Source of the DNA: Basidiobolus meristosporus CBS 931.73
Lineage: Eukaryota > Basidiobolomycota > Basidiobolomycetes > Basidiobolales > Basidiobolaceae
Length of the DNA: 64,000 nt
Assembly: GCA_002104905.1 (NCBI GenBank)
Contig: MCFE01000052.1
Coordinates: forward strand, 1 to 64,000
Direction of reading: 5' to 3'
Shown: positions 32,863 to 45,664 of the stretch, one piece after another
How the letters are laid out: each line of letters opens with the position of its first letter
Position numbering within the stretch: position 1 is the stretch's first letter
The notes under the pieces: generated by a model
The model's input: the letters and a program-made list of their open reading frames with translations, nothing else
Databases searched by the model: none
Told to the model about the DNA's origin: nothing
Made by a program: the position numbers and the translations under genes

Positions 32863-35800
32863 ATGACCAAACATCAAGAATGGAAGAATGCTATGCAGCA
32901 AATCCTGGCCCAACAGCAACAGTTACTCCAGATCCTTAGCCCGCAGCAACAAGGAATGACTACCATGGCCCAAAGGCAGCAAAACTCTGCCAAGAGCAAC
33001 TTTAGTGTGAAGGTCAACAGGTATCATGGTAGAATCAATGAAAACCTGGGAACTTGGCTCCTCCAGATTGAAGAAGCTTTCAAGGCTAAGAGAATTGCTC
33101 CAGAAAACAAGTTACATTATGCAGCCTCTCTCCTGGCCAATGCGGCTTTACAGTGGTACCACAATAAGATCAGGTTAGCCACCTTGATGGGATGCTCTAC
33201 AATCTCTGCCTGGGATGAGTTTGTGTCAGAAATTCAAGATGCTTTTGAACCTCCACACTAGCACACACTACTCAGAAGAAAGTTGGAGACACTCATACAG
33301 AAAGGAATAGCTCAGGGTATATCTACAAATACAGATGTCTTCTTGGACAAACTGAAAGAATGGACCCTCTGGACCAAGCGGAATACTTTATTGATGGGTT
33401 GAAAGAAAGAACTTGCAAGGAAGTGAATTATTAAAGACCCCAAACTATTGAAGAAGCCATCACAATTGCCATTGACTATGACTCAGCTATGTTTGGAGTT
33501 GGCGAGCCTACAACGACTAATCAGAAAGGCTACAATCTTTAAATAGGCAGACAATCAGGAGCAGTGCTAATGGAAATAGATGCTATACAGAAGAATCCTA
33601 CCTCAGAAGAATGTAAGAAGAAAGGACTTTGCTTCAATTGCCATCAGCAGGGACATATTGCAAAGTACTGCCCTCAAAGAAGAAATGGACACTAGCCATC
33701 AAGAACCTTCAACCATATTGAAGTCCATCAGCACAGTAACATGGACAATGAAGTTGATGAAAACACCAAGCTCACCTTCCATATGAAAGAATAATACCTA
33801 TCCCAGATGACCTCACACTAAAGAAAGCCAGTTTACTTGAATGGAGTAATCAATGGAGTACCTGCCAAGATCATGATTGACTCAGGAGCATTGAATGAGT
33901 ACATGTCAGAGCACACTTCCTTAAAAGCTGGATTCAGCCTAGAACCCACCAAATCAACATCAGTCCCAACAGCTGATGGGAACTCTTGTATAATCAAGCA
34001 TATTACTCAGCCAGTCAGGATGAAGATTACTGACTACAAAGAAGACTTACAGACCTATATATTTGGGGACTGCAAGTTTGACCTTGTACTTGGAAAAACC
34101 TGGCTATTTTGTTGTAATCCATTAATCAACTGGAGTACCCATGCTACTCAGATCCAGAAGGACAACAAGACCTATGACCTATTACCTGCCAGACTGGATT
34201 TTAACTTGGTCAATTCCAGTGTGTATGAAACAAGTGAACTTAGAAAGACTCAGTTCTGTAGAGCACTTAGAAAAAGCACCCAGATGTTCCTCATGACAGT
34301 TTTACAGGATGATTCATCTACTCCAGCACCCCCAAAGGTCCAGACTCTTTTGAAGGAATACTCAGACATATTTCCAGATGAACTTGTAAGCCTACCACCA
34401 GTCAGAAATGTGGATCATGCCATTGACACAAGAGATAGCCCTCCAGTGAGTAAGACATGTTACAGAATGAGTCCATTGGAGTTGGAAGATATGAAGAGAC
34501 AAATAGATCAGTAATTGGAGCAAGGATATATCAGACCCAGCAAGTCACCTTGGGGAGCACCAGTACATTTTGTGAAGAAAAAGGATGGAACACTCTGGAT
34601 GTGCATTGACTACAGAGCCCTCAACTCAGTCACTGCAAAGAATAAGTACCCCATACCTCAGATTGATGAGCTTTTGGACCGGCTCAATGGAGCCACTATA
34701 TTAAGCAAGATTGACCTCATGTCAGGATACAAACAGATTAGGGTAAAGACAAAAGACATCCCTAAGACAGCATTCAGGACCAGATATGAACATTACAAGT
34801 ACTTAGTCATGAGTTTTGGCCTCACCAATGCCTCTGCAACATTCATAACTCTGCTGCAGACTGTCTTCCAGCAGTACTTAGACAAGTTTGTGATAATCCA
34901 TCTATATGACGTATTGATATATAGCAAGACAGAAGAGGATCATATGGTGCACATTGAAAAGGTCTTGAAAAAGCTAAGAGAGAACAAACTATGTGGCAAG
35001 CTAGTCCAATGTGAATTCTTCAAGGAACATGTTCAATATCTTGGGCATATAGCAACAAGCACAGGAGTGACTTTAGACCCTAACAAGGTTGAAGTCATCA
35101 AGAATCTGATGCAGCCCCATAGCATATCAGAACTCAGATCACTCCTTGGAATGGATTCCTGTTATCAGAGATTTGCCAAGTCCTTTGCAAGTATTGCAGA
35201 CCCATCATCTGATATCCTCAAGAAAGACAATACCTACAAGAGGGACATAGCTTGTGAGACTGCCTTCCAGATGCTCAAGAACAAGCTTGCTAAGATGCTA
35301 AGCTTAAGAATACCTGACTTCAGAAAAGAGTTTACTCCATGCACAGATGCTCTAGATTATGCAATCAGTGGGGTGTTGGGCCAAGAACACAAGGGAAGCA
35401 ACTACCCAGTTGCCTTTGAGTCTAAGAAACTGAACCCAGCAGAACAAAACTATCCAGTGCATGAGAAGGAGATGCTTGCTATAATACACTGCTTCAAGAC
35501 ATGGAGATGCTATATTAAAGGAGTTAAGTGCACTGTGAGGATTGATCATGCCACCCTTAAGTATATTTTTACTCAGAAGGTACTCTCTAGAAGAATGACA
35601 AGATGGGGTGAATAATTCAGCAATTTGATTTGGAGATTATCAATTGCTCTGGGAAAAACAACACAGTTGCTGATGCCTTATCAGGATTAGAACAAGTTGC
35701 ACAACTTAACTTGGTGCATGAATCAGATTAACCTAGCTTATTACCAAAGTACTTGGAGGACCTAGCCATTCCTGATAAGGTGGATGAAGAGATCAAGAAG

Positions 35801-36985
35801 ATAATCCAGGATGAAGTCAGCAAGTTTGTGGTACAAGATTAAACAATCTACCAAATTGTTGATGGGAGCCCTGTTGCCTATTGCCCCTATGTTGCTGGCC
35901 TGGATCAAATACTTAAGCTACAAAAAGATATTTTCATCCTGGGATTGAAGGAACCTATAGCCTTGTGAAAGCCAGAACATGATGGCCCAGAATGAAACAA
36001 GAAATTGAGAAGCTAGTGAGAACAAGTCCAAATTGCCAAATCAACCAAGGCCAACCACAGAGAATTGCAAACTCTTTCTGTTGGAGCTGGTAAGACCATT
36101 TGAAAGATGGGGAATTGACTTTATTGGAAGACTGCCAACCACCAGGAAATGCAACTGTTGGATCCTAGTAGCAATCAACCATGCAACTAAATGGCCAGTG
36201 GCCAAAGCAGTACCTGTAGCCAGTGAACAAGAAGTTGCAAGTTTCATCTTCCATGAGATAGTAATAAATTTGGATGCCTTGTAGATATTCTATCCAATAG
36301 AGGAGCAAACTTAGTGGCAAAGACATTGGAAGCTTACCTGCAAATGCAGCACATCAGACACTTTAAAATCTCAGCATATCACCCTAGAGCTAATGGAGTC
36401 ACAGAGTGGTTCAATGGAATATTTGAGAAAATGCTGGCCAAGTATGCAAATGGGATGAGTATATGAACCAATCACTCCTTGTATTCAGAGTTAGAGTACA
36501 CAACACCACACAGCAATGGCCATTTTACTTAGTGTATGGATGTAAACCAAGGATTCTAGGAGATTTCACACAAGCAAAGCTTACAGATGCCTTAGAAGAT
36601 GAGCTCAGTCAGCCAAGTAGTCACTAGCAGCTGGAACAAAGATGTCAAGAGGCACAGGCCAAAGTATTGCAAAGTGCAGAAAAGATGAAGCAGAGATTTG
36701 ATAAGAGTTTATCACTAGAATCATCAACAGTTGGGATCTTTGTAGTGCTGAGAACAACACTTGGAAGAGGTTTGAGCCATAATGGACAGGACCATTCAAG
36801 ATCATCAGTGAATGTCCATTTGCAACTTACCAACTGGTGGACAAACAAGGGAGTATCCAGGAAGATTTAGTTCCTAGAGATAGACTCAAGCTTGCAAGAC
36901 TTGTCAACAATACTGAACCATCAACATATTGGTATCATAAGAAAAGCGATTCAGGAGAACCCTCTCAACTTAACCCTCTCAACTT
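32863..36985 (+). pseudogene. Gypsy 2 Gag-Pol remnant
   Basis: In order: Gag (32863-33261, then shifted), zinc knuckle [14 protein letters not shown] at about 33630, protease IMIDSGALNEYMS (33870), reverse transcriptase from 34515 with [15 protein letters not shown], where YLDD of the intact copy has become LYDV, RNase H with [10 protein letters not shown], and integrase pieces at 36033-36284 and 36290-36900. Longest open parts are 225 and 366 residues. At least eight stops or shifts separate them, and the RT active site itself is altered. Confidence 0.9.
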
Positions 36986-36998
36986 AACCCTCTCAACT
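36953..36998 (+). repeat. Triplicated ~16-bp block before the 3' LTR
   Basis: The block ACCCTCTCAACTT(AA) occurs three times; the intact gypsy copy has it once, at 45271-45285. It lies at the C-terminus of integrase, next to the polypurine tract. Confidence 0.85.
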
Positions 36999-37012
36999 TT
37001 AGTAGGGAAGAA

Positions 37013-37381
37013 TGTTATGATCTACCGCTGAATGTTCAAGTTAAACAAGCTTTAAGTCAAATCAATTAGTTATATGTTGAGCCTATCAGTATATCAGTGT
37101 TATTTATCAAATCAGTAGCATTAGTCAGCAGATGAATCACCAGATCCTTGTCAGACAGGAATAGATTTATGAAGTAGGATCTTATTGGGTGATGATGATA
37201 CCATTAAATGAGTCATTGCCCACAACCTAAATTAGTAAATACATTTAGTCAGCAATTGATCTGGCAAAAATGTATATAAGCAGCTGCTGAAACCTCAATA
37301 AAAATCAATTCAAGTTTTAGTGAATACATTTCTAGCTAAATACCCTATTCCTCTACAATTCTTATACCAAGACTTGTAGCA
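37013..37381 (+). repeat. Gypsy 2 3' LTR
   Basis: Preceded by AGTAGGGAAGAA (polypurine tract). Ends CTTGTAGCA in place of CTTGTAACA. Confidence 0.88.
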
Positions 37382-37385
37382 ATGG

Positions 37386-37705
37386 TGATAGTAGTTGAAC
37401 TATTGTTTACTTGTCAAGAAACTCAGGACTTATACCATTGCAGAGACAACTCTGCTTTAGCATTAAACTTAAGAGGGTTTTCCAATAGCCAGGTGCATTC
37501 TGCAATAATTTGGGGCTAATACATGATGATTTGTAAAAGTACTAATATGATTTTCAATACAGGGGAAAAAGAAAAGGATTGTAGACCTGAAGAGAAATTG
37601 GCAAGGGCAAATCAGTAAAAGAGTCCTACACTAATAAAGACTAGTCCAAAATTGTTAAGTTAATCTTAGTTGCTGAGTAATACCAAATAGTCTAATATCT
37701 CAACA
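37386..37705 (-). repeat. Copia-B LTR, truncated and diverged
   Basis: Minus strand, about 320 bp, ending CTAATATCTCAACA on the plus strand. The last ~50 bp (U5 side) are missing next to the gypsy 2 LTR. Confidence 0.7.
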
Positions 37706-38181
37706 TGCTTGTGGAACAGATCATGCTAATTCTGTATGGCCTTGAGTTCCTGATGGTCCAAGAGTATGCTAGTGTAAGAGTGTAGCTGTGCAATTCATCT
37801 AACAGTAACATTAATCTTAGCCCACTGTATATCATTGCACTCAATGGCTTCACAAAGCTTCAATTGCCCTTTCTTTTTAGGCCTGGGTATAAGAACCGCA
37901 CTCTCTCCCACCCATGCTGTAAGAGGTTCTTCTGTAGACTTTACATTTGACAGCTGTTGTTTGACTTCAAAGACTCACAGTGTTTCCCTGCTATAACATT
38001 AGGAACTGATAGCTTTAGGACTTCTTTGGGCCATCTCATCCATCTTGTTAGCAACCATTGGCCCCATGTCTGGAATACAAGAATGTCTTAAAGTCATATC
38101 AGTGTTCGCAAAAAAGTGATATTATAGAGTTACACTTACAATATCCTTCTGTTTGCCCCATGGATATCACTACTATAATTC
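37706..38181. mobile_element. TNP2 element 2, left part: UA gene (minus) and transposase start (plus)
   Basis: On the minus strand the UA gene is readable as AVLIPRPKKK and LKLCEAIECN (around 37900-37800). On the plus strand from about 38100 lies the divergent spacer (GCAAAAAAGTGATATTATA) and the start of the transposase (CCCATGGATATCAC at 38156). The transposase is cut at 38181 by the copia-B LTR and resumes at 57437. Confidence 0.8.
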
Positions 38182-38550
38182 TGTTAAAATATTGGACCAT
38201 TTGGTATCATTTGGCAGCTAGAAACTTACTTGATAGTTCTGGACTAGTCTTGGTCACTGTAGAACCAACCTATAGCCCTTACTGTGCCACTTACTTCAGA
38301 CTTACAATCCTATGATAATTCCCCTGTAGCCAAGATCATATTAGCACTTTACCAAACATTATGTAACAACCCTGAAGCTGTTTCAGAGCGCTTCTGAGTG
38401 TTGAAAGCCTCATTTTACTTAGTGTTACAGCCATATTACTTCTACAAAGGTATATATACTATGCTTCATTATGTATAAACAACAATTTAACTATTACCAA
38501 TATTATTTGATAAGATCCTTATATCCAGATTGCTGCCTAAATTGCAATCA
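38182..38550 (+). repeat. Copia-B 5' LTR
   Basis: Begins TGTTAAAATATTGG, ends AATTGCAATCA. Same length as the 3' LTR but clearly diverged from it. Confidence 0.88.
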
Positions 38551-38585
38551 AAAATGAGCCCCAATTGCCTTAATCTATTCTAAAG

Positions 38586-39248
38586 ATGGCATCAACCATG
38601 AAGCAGATAAATACAAACATCTTCTCTGTAAAAGGGAGGTATGATGGGAAGAACTACAGACTTTGGAGAATCAAGATGCAGATCCACCTTGGGGAAAGAA
38701 AGCTATGAAGTATAGTCACAGGAAAAGAAGTTGAGCCCAAAGGAACAGCAGTAGAAGTAGAGAAGTTCCAAGAGAAGCAGAGATAAGCCTTTGATGCCAT
38801 ATGAGTCAGTGTGCAAGATTCTGTTATTGTACCAAATTATGCCTCAAATACCACCAAAGCAGCATGTGAATTCTTGGAGAAGATCTATAGAGCAAAGTCA
38901 GCATCAAGTCAGCATTACTTAAACAGAAACTCTTCAACATGAGGAAGAAGCCAGATGATGACATGCTACAACTCATTACTAGAATGACAACACTGGCAGA
39001 AGAGCTTTATAGAGTTAATACTAGTGTAGATGATGAAGAAAGATACTGTGTTTGCTTTGATGCTTACCAAACAAGTATGAGTCACTCATACTTTCCTTTG
39101 AAAGCAGAGAAGACAATATGACTATAGACTATGTCAAAAGAAGACTTGTCCATCAAGAACTCAGACATAATGATCATGCCAAGAAGATTGACAATTATGC
39201 TTTATTCAGCTCAGAAAGTCACCCTAAAGGAAGGGAAAGCAACAAAAC
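38586..39248 (+). pseudogene. Copia-B Gag, N-terminal part
   Basis: Starts at the ATG at 38586 (MASTMKQINTNIFSVKGRYDG) with the copia Gag stretch YRLWRIKMQIHLGERK. Stops occur near 38700 and 38780, with a small open part at 39118-39248. It stops at the TNP2 insertion, just before its zinc knuckle, which is found at 51105-51140. Confidence 0.82.
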
Positions 39249-40724
39249 CCCTATGAAAAATAATTCAGTCCCGCAGGTGGATCCAATCTGGATCAGCCAT
39301 CAAGATCCCATTTGAAGACTGTCATAATAACAGCAGCTTGGAATTAGTGACCCTCCTAACAATCTTATAACAAAATCATAATGGTGTTTTGCTAATTTTA
39401 CAGCCAAATAAAGGGATAAAACTTGCCAATATCTTATTGATGCTATAACAATATTCTCATAGTATTGTGGCGGTCTGTCAGCACTCTGAAACTATTATAA
39501 GTAAATCCAGTTGGCCAGGACATCCAATTGTCTTATATGGCAAGACACTTGATGGTATATCAACGGCCTCACAGCAAGACTCTGATGGCATTATATTGGC
39601 AGTATGACAGCCTACTGCTGGTTCTGTATAATGCTACCATACCAATTTATCAAATGGTATTTCCTTTTTCTACCTCCCCTGGTGCAATTCATATATTCCA
39701 CTATAGAATCACGTTTCTTCATTTGCTTACCAACTACATCCTTGGGTATTCCACATATAGTTCAAATCAAAAAAAAATATAGCCTCCTGCTTACCAACCT
39801 CTACAAACGTGCACACCTGCCTCAATTGACATACTTCTATCATCTCAACTTTACAGCTTTAGAGTGTGATACTTGCAAAGTTGCCATATACCTTGTACTG
39901 CTGGTAACATATGCGTCTTGCAAACATATACTTGGTTGTCTCCACTTCCACCATGAATACCTCCTGAATATCCACAAAGAACTTCTTGGTATTTAGCCAA
40001 TATATTCCCTCTCCCTGCTGGATTCTTGTCCCCCTTATTGGTGTGCTCTGGCTTTTGTTTGTGTGAATTCCGTATTGAATGGTGTAGAAGTTTGCTTGTG
40101 ACCACAAGAAATCTGGCATATCTTAGTGGAGTTTTCCTGATAAAAATTAGTTGCTTGTTGCACCTAACCCAATTTTGCATTACTTGACTGATTACCCACG
40201 CATTTGGGCTGCTTAGCTTCTTAATGCCATAGGTATAGGTGTCTCCATGTGCATCTTTGATCTCAGTATTTTCTAACTCTTTCTGGCTGTCTTGCATGTG
40301 CCAACTCATCACATCCATCACGGACTTGAAGGTAATATTCTTGATGAGAATGGGATATGGTAGTACCTGTGACTTGACTTGTCTTCCTATCTCCCCACAC
40401 ATCTGCTTCATAGAAAACTCCCAAAAGGTGAAGCAAGGCCCCATATTCTCCACACACTGTACAAGATGGAATAGAGAATGGATACAGCAGTGGCAGAGAT
40501 CTACATGTTCAGCTTTATGAATGTAGTATAGCTGCTCAAGTCCCATCACAAACTCCTCACACAGCAGCTGTAGATGCATCAAGTTGGCATTGGTGATCTG
40601 CTTCTGGTTAAATATTCCTACAATGTCCACATATGACTCCCAATGCTTCCAATGTACTCTTTGTAGGAATGGCTTCAGAACACCACTTGAATAAATACAT
40701 ATCCATTCATCCAGTCTTTGCTTT

Positions 40725-41092
40725 TGTTATGATCTGCCGCTTGAATGTTTAAGTTAGATCAGTTTTTAGTCAAATCAATTAGTATATGTTTAGGTTATCA
40801 GTATATCAGTATTATCTATGAAATCAGTAGCATTAGTCAGCAAATGAATCAGCAGATCCTTATCAGACAGAAATAGATATATTAAGTAGGATCTTATTGG
40901 GTGATGATGATGCAATCAAATGAGTCATCAGCCACAACCTACATTAGGAAATACAATTAGTCAGCAATTGATCTGGCAAAATGTATATAAGGAGCTGCTG
41001 GAACCTCAATAAAAATCAGTTCAAGTTTTAGTGAATACAATACTAGCTAAACTCCCTATTCCTCTACAACTCTTATACCAAGACTTGTAACA
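40725..41092 (+). repeat. Gypsy 1 5' LTR
   Basis: TGTTATGATC...ACTTGTAACA. Includes a TATA box (ATGTATATAAGGAG at about 40979) and AATAAAAATCA shortly after it, as expected for promoter and polyadenylation signals. Confidence 0.95.
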
Positions 41093-41106
41093 TTGGTAGC
41101 AGCGAT
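41093..41106 (+). promoter_or_regulatory. Gypsy 1 primer-binding site
   Basis: TTGGTAGCAGCGAT begins one base after the LTR; TGGTAGC is the complement of a tRNA 3' end (GCTACCA), probably initiator Met. Gypsy 3 has the same start (TTGGTAGCAGCAAT). Confidence 0.65.
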
Positions 41107-41151
41107 AACCAGAAACCTCCCTCCTGAAGAAAAGAAGAAACCACCCTCAAG

Positions 41152-44100
41152 ATGTCGGACAATCAAGAATGGAAGAATGCCATGCAGCAAATCCTGGCCC
41201 AACAGCAACAGTTACTCCAGATCCTCAGCCAACAGCAACAAGGAATGACTACCATGGCTCAGAGCCAGCAAAGCCCTGTCAAGAGCAACTTTAGTGTGAA
41301 GGTCAACCGGTACCATGGCAGAGTCAATGAAAACCTGGGAACTTGGCTCTTTCAGATTGAAGAAGCTTTTAAAGCTAAAGGAATTGCTCCAGAGAGCAAG
41401 TTGCATTATGCAGCTTCTTACCTGGCAGATGCAGCTTTACAGTGGTACCACAACAAGATCAGGTCAGCTACTATGATGGGATGCTCTACAATCTCTACCT
41501 GGGATGAGTTTGTGTCGGAAATTCAGGATGCTTTTGAACCTCCACACCAGCAGACACTACTAAGAAGGAAGTTAAAGACACTCAGACAGAAAGGAATGGT
41601 GCAAGAATACATCTATGAGTACAGATGTCTACTTGGACAAATTGAAAGAATGGACCCCTTGGATCAAGTTGAATACTTTATTGATGTGTTGAAAGAAAGA
41701 ACTCGCAAGGAAGTCAATTACCGAAGACCTCAGACTATTGAAGAAGCTATCAAGATTGCCATTGACTATGACTCAGCTATGTTTGGAGTTGGGAAGCCTA
41801 CAGTGACTAATCAGAAAGGCTATAATCATTATGAAAGAAGACAATCAGAAGCAGTACCAATGGAAATAGACGCTATGCAGAAGAATCCCTCCTCAGAAGA
41901 ATGCAAGAAGAGAGGACTTTGCTTCAATTGCCACCAGCAGGGACATATTGCAAAGTACTGCCCTCAGAGAAGAAATGGACACCAGCCAACAAGAACCTTC
42001 AACCATATTGAGTCCCATGAACACAATAATGAGGAAGATGAGCTTGAAGAAGACTCGGAACTCACCTTCCATATGACAGAAGAGTACTTGTCCCAAATGA
42101 CTTCAAACTCAGGGAAGTTATTGTACCTGAATGGAGCAATCAATGGAGTACCTGCCAAGATCATGATTGACTCAGGAGCATCGCATGAGTACATGTCAGA
42201 GCAATTTGCTTTGAAAGCTGGAATCAACTCGGAACCTACCAAATCAACTTCAGTTTCCACAGCTGATGGGAACTCCCACATAATCAACCGTATTACCCAG
42301 CCAGTAAGAATGAAGATCAATGACTATGAAGAAGACCTACAGGCTTATATATTTGGGAACTGCAAGTTTGACCTTGTACTTGGGAAAACCTGGCTATTTT
42401 GTCGTAATCCATCAATCAACTGGAGAACCCATGCTACTCAGATCCAAAAAGACAACAAGACCTATGAGCTATTACCTGCCAGGCTGGATTTCAACTTGGT
42501 CAATTCCAGTGTGTGTGAGACAAGTGAACTTAGCAAGACCCAGTTCTGTAGAGCACTTAGAAAAGGTACCCAGATGTTCCTCATGGCAGTATTACAGGAG
42601 GATTCCTCTATCCCAGCACCCCAGCAGGTCCAGACTCTCTTGAAGAAATATTCAGACGTGTTTCCAGATGAGCTTGTAAGCCTACCACCAGTCAGAGACG
42701 TGGATCATGCCATTGACACAGGAGATAGCCCTCCAGTGAGCAAGACACCTTACAGAATGAGTCCATTAGAATTGGAGGAAATGAAGAGACAAATTGATCA
42801 GCTATTGGAGCAAGGATACATTAGGCCCAGCAAGTCACCCTGGGGAGCACCAGTGCTTTTTGTGAAAAAGAAGGATGGAACACTTAGGATGTGCATTGAC
42901 TACAGAGCCCTGAACTCAGTTACCGTCAAGAATAAGTACCCCATACCTCGGATTGATGAGCTTTTAGACCAACTTAATGGAGCCACTATTTTCAGCAAGA
43001 TTGACCTCATGTCAGGATACAACCAGATTAGGGTGAAACCAGAAGATATCCCTAAGACAGCATTCAGGACCAGATATGGACATTACGAGTACTTAGTCAT
43101 GAGTTTTGGCCTCACTAATGCCCCTGCAACATTCATGACGCTGATGCAGACTGTCTTTCAGGAGTACTTAGACAAGTTTGTGATAATCTACCTGGATGAC
43201 ATATTGATATACAGCAAGACAGAAAAGGATCACATGGTACACATTGAAAAGGTGTTGAAGAAACTAAGAGAGAACAAGCTATATGGCAAGCTAGCCAAGT
43301 GTGAATTCTTCAAGGAACACGTAGAATATCTGGGACACATAGTGACTAGCACAGGAGTAACCTTAGACCCCAAGAAGGTGGAAGTAATCAAGAATTTGAA
43401 GCAGCCCCATAGCATATCAGAACTCAGATCCTTCCTTGGAATGGTTTCCTATTATCGGAGATTTGTCAAGTCATTTGCAAGTATTGCAGCCCCTTTAACT
43501 GATATCCTCAAGAAAGACAATACCTACAAGTGGGACATAGCTTGTGAGACTGCCTTCCAGACGCTAAAGAATGAACTTGCTAAGTTGCCAAGCTTAAGAA
43601 TACCAGACTTCAGAAAAGAGTTCACTCTATGCACAGATGCTTCAGATTACGCAATTGGTGGAGTGCTGAGCCAAGAACACGAGGGAAAGGACTACCCTGT
43701 TGCCTTTGAATCCAAGAAACTGAACTCAGCAGAACAAAACTATCCAGTCCATGAGAAGGAGATGCTTGCTATAATACACTGTTTGAAGACATGGAGATGC
43801 TATATTGAAGGAGTCAAATGCACTGTGAAGACTGATCATGCCTCCCTCAAGTATATATTTACTCAGAAGGTACTCTCTAGAAGAATGACAAGATGGAGTG
43901 AATACATTCAGCAATTTGACCTGGAGATTGTCTACTGCCCTGGAAAAAAACAACACGGTTGCTGATGCCTTATCAAGATTAGATCAAGTTGCACAACTCA
44001 ACTTGGTGCATGAATCAGATTGGCCTAGCCTATTACCAAAGTACTTGGAGGACCAAGCCATTCCTAATGAGGTGGATGAAGATATCAAGAAGATAATCCG

Positions 44101-45286
44101 GGATGAAGCCAGCAAATTTGTTGTACAGGATGAAACACTCTACCGAATTGTTGATGGAAGCCCTATTGCCTATTGTCCTTATGTTGCTCACCTGGATTTA
44201 ATACATAAGCTACACAATGGATATGGACATCTTGGGATTGAAGGAACCTATAGCCTTGTGAAAGCCAGAGCATGGTGGCCCAGAATGAAACAAGATATTG
44301 AGAAGCTAGTGAAAACATGTCCAAACTGCCAAATCAATCAGGGCCAGCCACAAAGAATTGCCGAACTCTTCCCTTTGGAGCCTGTCAGACCATTTGAGAG
44401 ATGGGGAATTGACTTTATTGGAAGACTGCCAACTACCAGGAAATGTAACTGTTGGATCCTAGTAGCTATTGACCATGCCACTAAATGGCCAGTTGCTAAA
44501 GCTGTACCAATAGCCAGTGAACAAGAAGTTGCAAGTTTCATTTACCATGAGATCCTGATGAAGTTTGGATGCCCTGTGGAGATCTTATCTGATAGAGGTG
44601 CAAACTTTATGGCAAAGACATTAGAGGCTTACCTGGAAATGCAGCAGATCAGACACTTGAAAACCTCAGCATATCACCCCAGAACTAATGGAGTCACTGA
44701 GCGGTTTAATGGATTATTTGGAAAAATGCTGACCAAGTATGCAAATGGAGTTGTCAGTAGATGGGATGAGTATATAGACCAAGCACTCTTTGCATGCAGA
44801 GTCAGAGTACACAACACCACCCAGCAATCACCATTTTACTTAGTTTATGGATGTGAACCAAGGATTCCAGGAGATCTCACACAACCAAAGCTTACAGACA
44901 CCTTAGAAGATGAACTCAGTCAGCCAAGTAGACACCAGCAACTGGAACAAAGACGTCAAGAGGCACAGACCAAAGTATCTCAAAGTGCAGAAAAGATGAA
45001 GCAGAGATTTGATAAGACTATAGCACCAGAAGCATTGACAGTTGGGAACTTTGTATTGCTAAGAAACAACACTTGGAAGAAGTTTGAGCCACAATGGACA
45101 GGACCATTCAAGATCATCAGAGAATGTCCATTTGCAACTTACCAACTGGTGGACAAGCAAGGTAATATCCGGGAAGACTTAGTGCATAGGGACAGACTCA
45201 AGCTTGCAAGACTTGCTGATAATACTGAACCATCAAGATATTGGTATCACAAGAAAAGAGATTCAGGAGAACCCTCTCAACTTTAG
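41152..45286 (+). CDS. Gypsy Gag-Pol polyprotein, one frameshift
   Basis: Single frame from the ATG at 41152 to 43965 (937 codons), then the next frame (open from 43898) to 45286. Order: Gag; zinc knuckle [14 protein letters not shown] (Cys257); protease DSGASHEY (Asp340); reverse transcriptase with YLDD at 680-683; RNase H with [11 protein letters not shown] (Asp829). In the second frame: [10 protein letters not shown], the integrase zinc part ([25 protein letters not shown]) and the DDE core ([30 protein letters not shown]). No chromodomain is seen. Gag and Pol share one frame, as in many Ty3/gypsy elements. The frame change lies in seven A's at about 43943-43949; six A's would give [15 protein letters not shown], as in gypsy 2. 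All catalytic residues are intact. Confidence 0.93.
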
Positions 45287-45296
45287 TAGGGGAGAA

Positions 45297-45664
45297 TGTT
45301 ATGATCTGCCGCTTGAATGTTTAAGTTAGATCAGTTTTTAGTCAAATCAATTAGTATATGTTTAGGTTATCAGTATATCAGTATTATCTATGAAATCAGT
45401 AGCATTAGTCAGCAAATGAATCAGCAGATCCTTATCAGACAGAAATAGATATATTAAGTAGGATCTTATTGGGTGATGATGATGCAATCAAATGAGTCAT
45501 CAGCCACAACCTACATTAGGAAATACAATTAGTCAGCAATTGATCTGGCAAAATGTATATAAGGAGCTGCTGGAACCTCAATAAAAATCAGTTCAAGTTT
45601 TAGTGAATACAATACTAGCTAAACTCCCTATTCCTCTACAACTCTTATACCAAGACTTGTAACA
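45297..45664 (+). repeat. Gypsy 1 3' LTR
   Basis: Identical to the 5' LTR by direct reading, 368 bp. Confidence 0.95.

Larger units (their letters stand above)
32436..37381 (+). mobile_element. Gypsy element 2, full length but degenerate
   Basis: Two LTRs of 369 bp each (32436-32804, 37013-37381) flank about 4.2 kb with the same gene order as 40725-45664. LTRs differ at many positions, so it is much older. The sequence after the 5' LTR, TTGGCCGCATC, is a decayed version of TTGGTAGCAGC. Multiple stops break Gag-Pol. Confidence 0.9.
40725..45664 (+). mobile_element. Gypsy element 1, young, identical LTRs
   Basis: The 368-bp LTRs 40725-41092 and 45297-45664 read identical base for base. CTTT (or CTTTT, sharing a T with the LTR) flanks both sides (40721-40724 and 45665-45668). 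A primer-binding site TTGGTAGCAGC follows the 5' LTR and AGTAGGGGAGAA precedes the 3' LTR. It sits in the TNP2 transposase gene. It is the youngest datable insertion in the window. Confidence 0.95.

Noticed and set aside
43898-43965. Programmed frameshift in gypsy 1
   Set aside because: The A-run is not in the phase of a -1 slippery heptamer for the needed shift, it lies inside pol, and gypsy 2 lacks the extra A.
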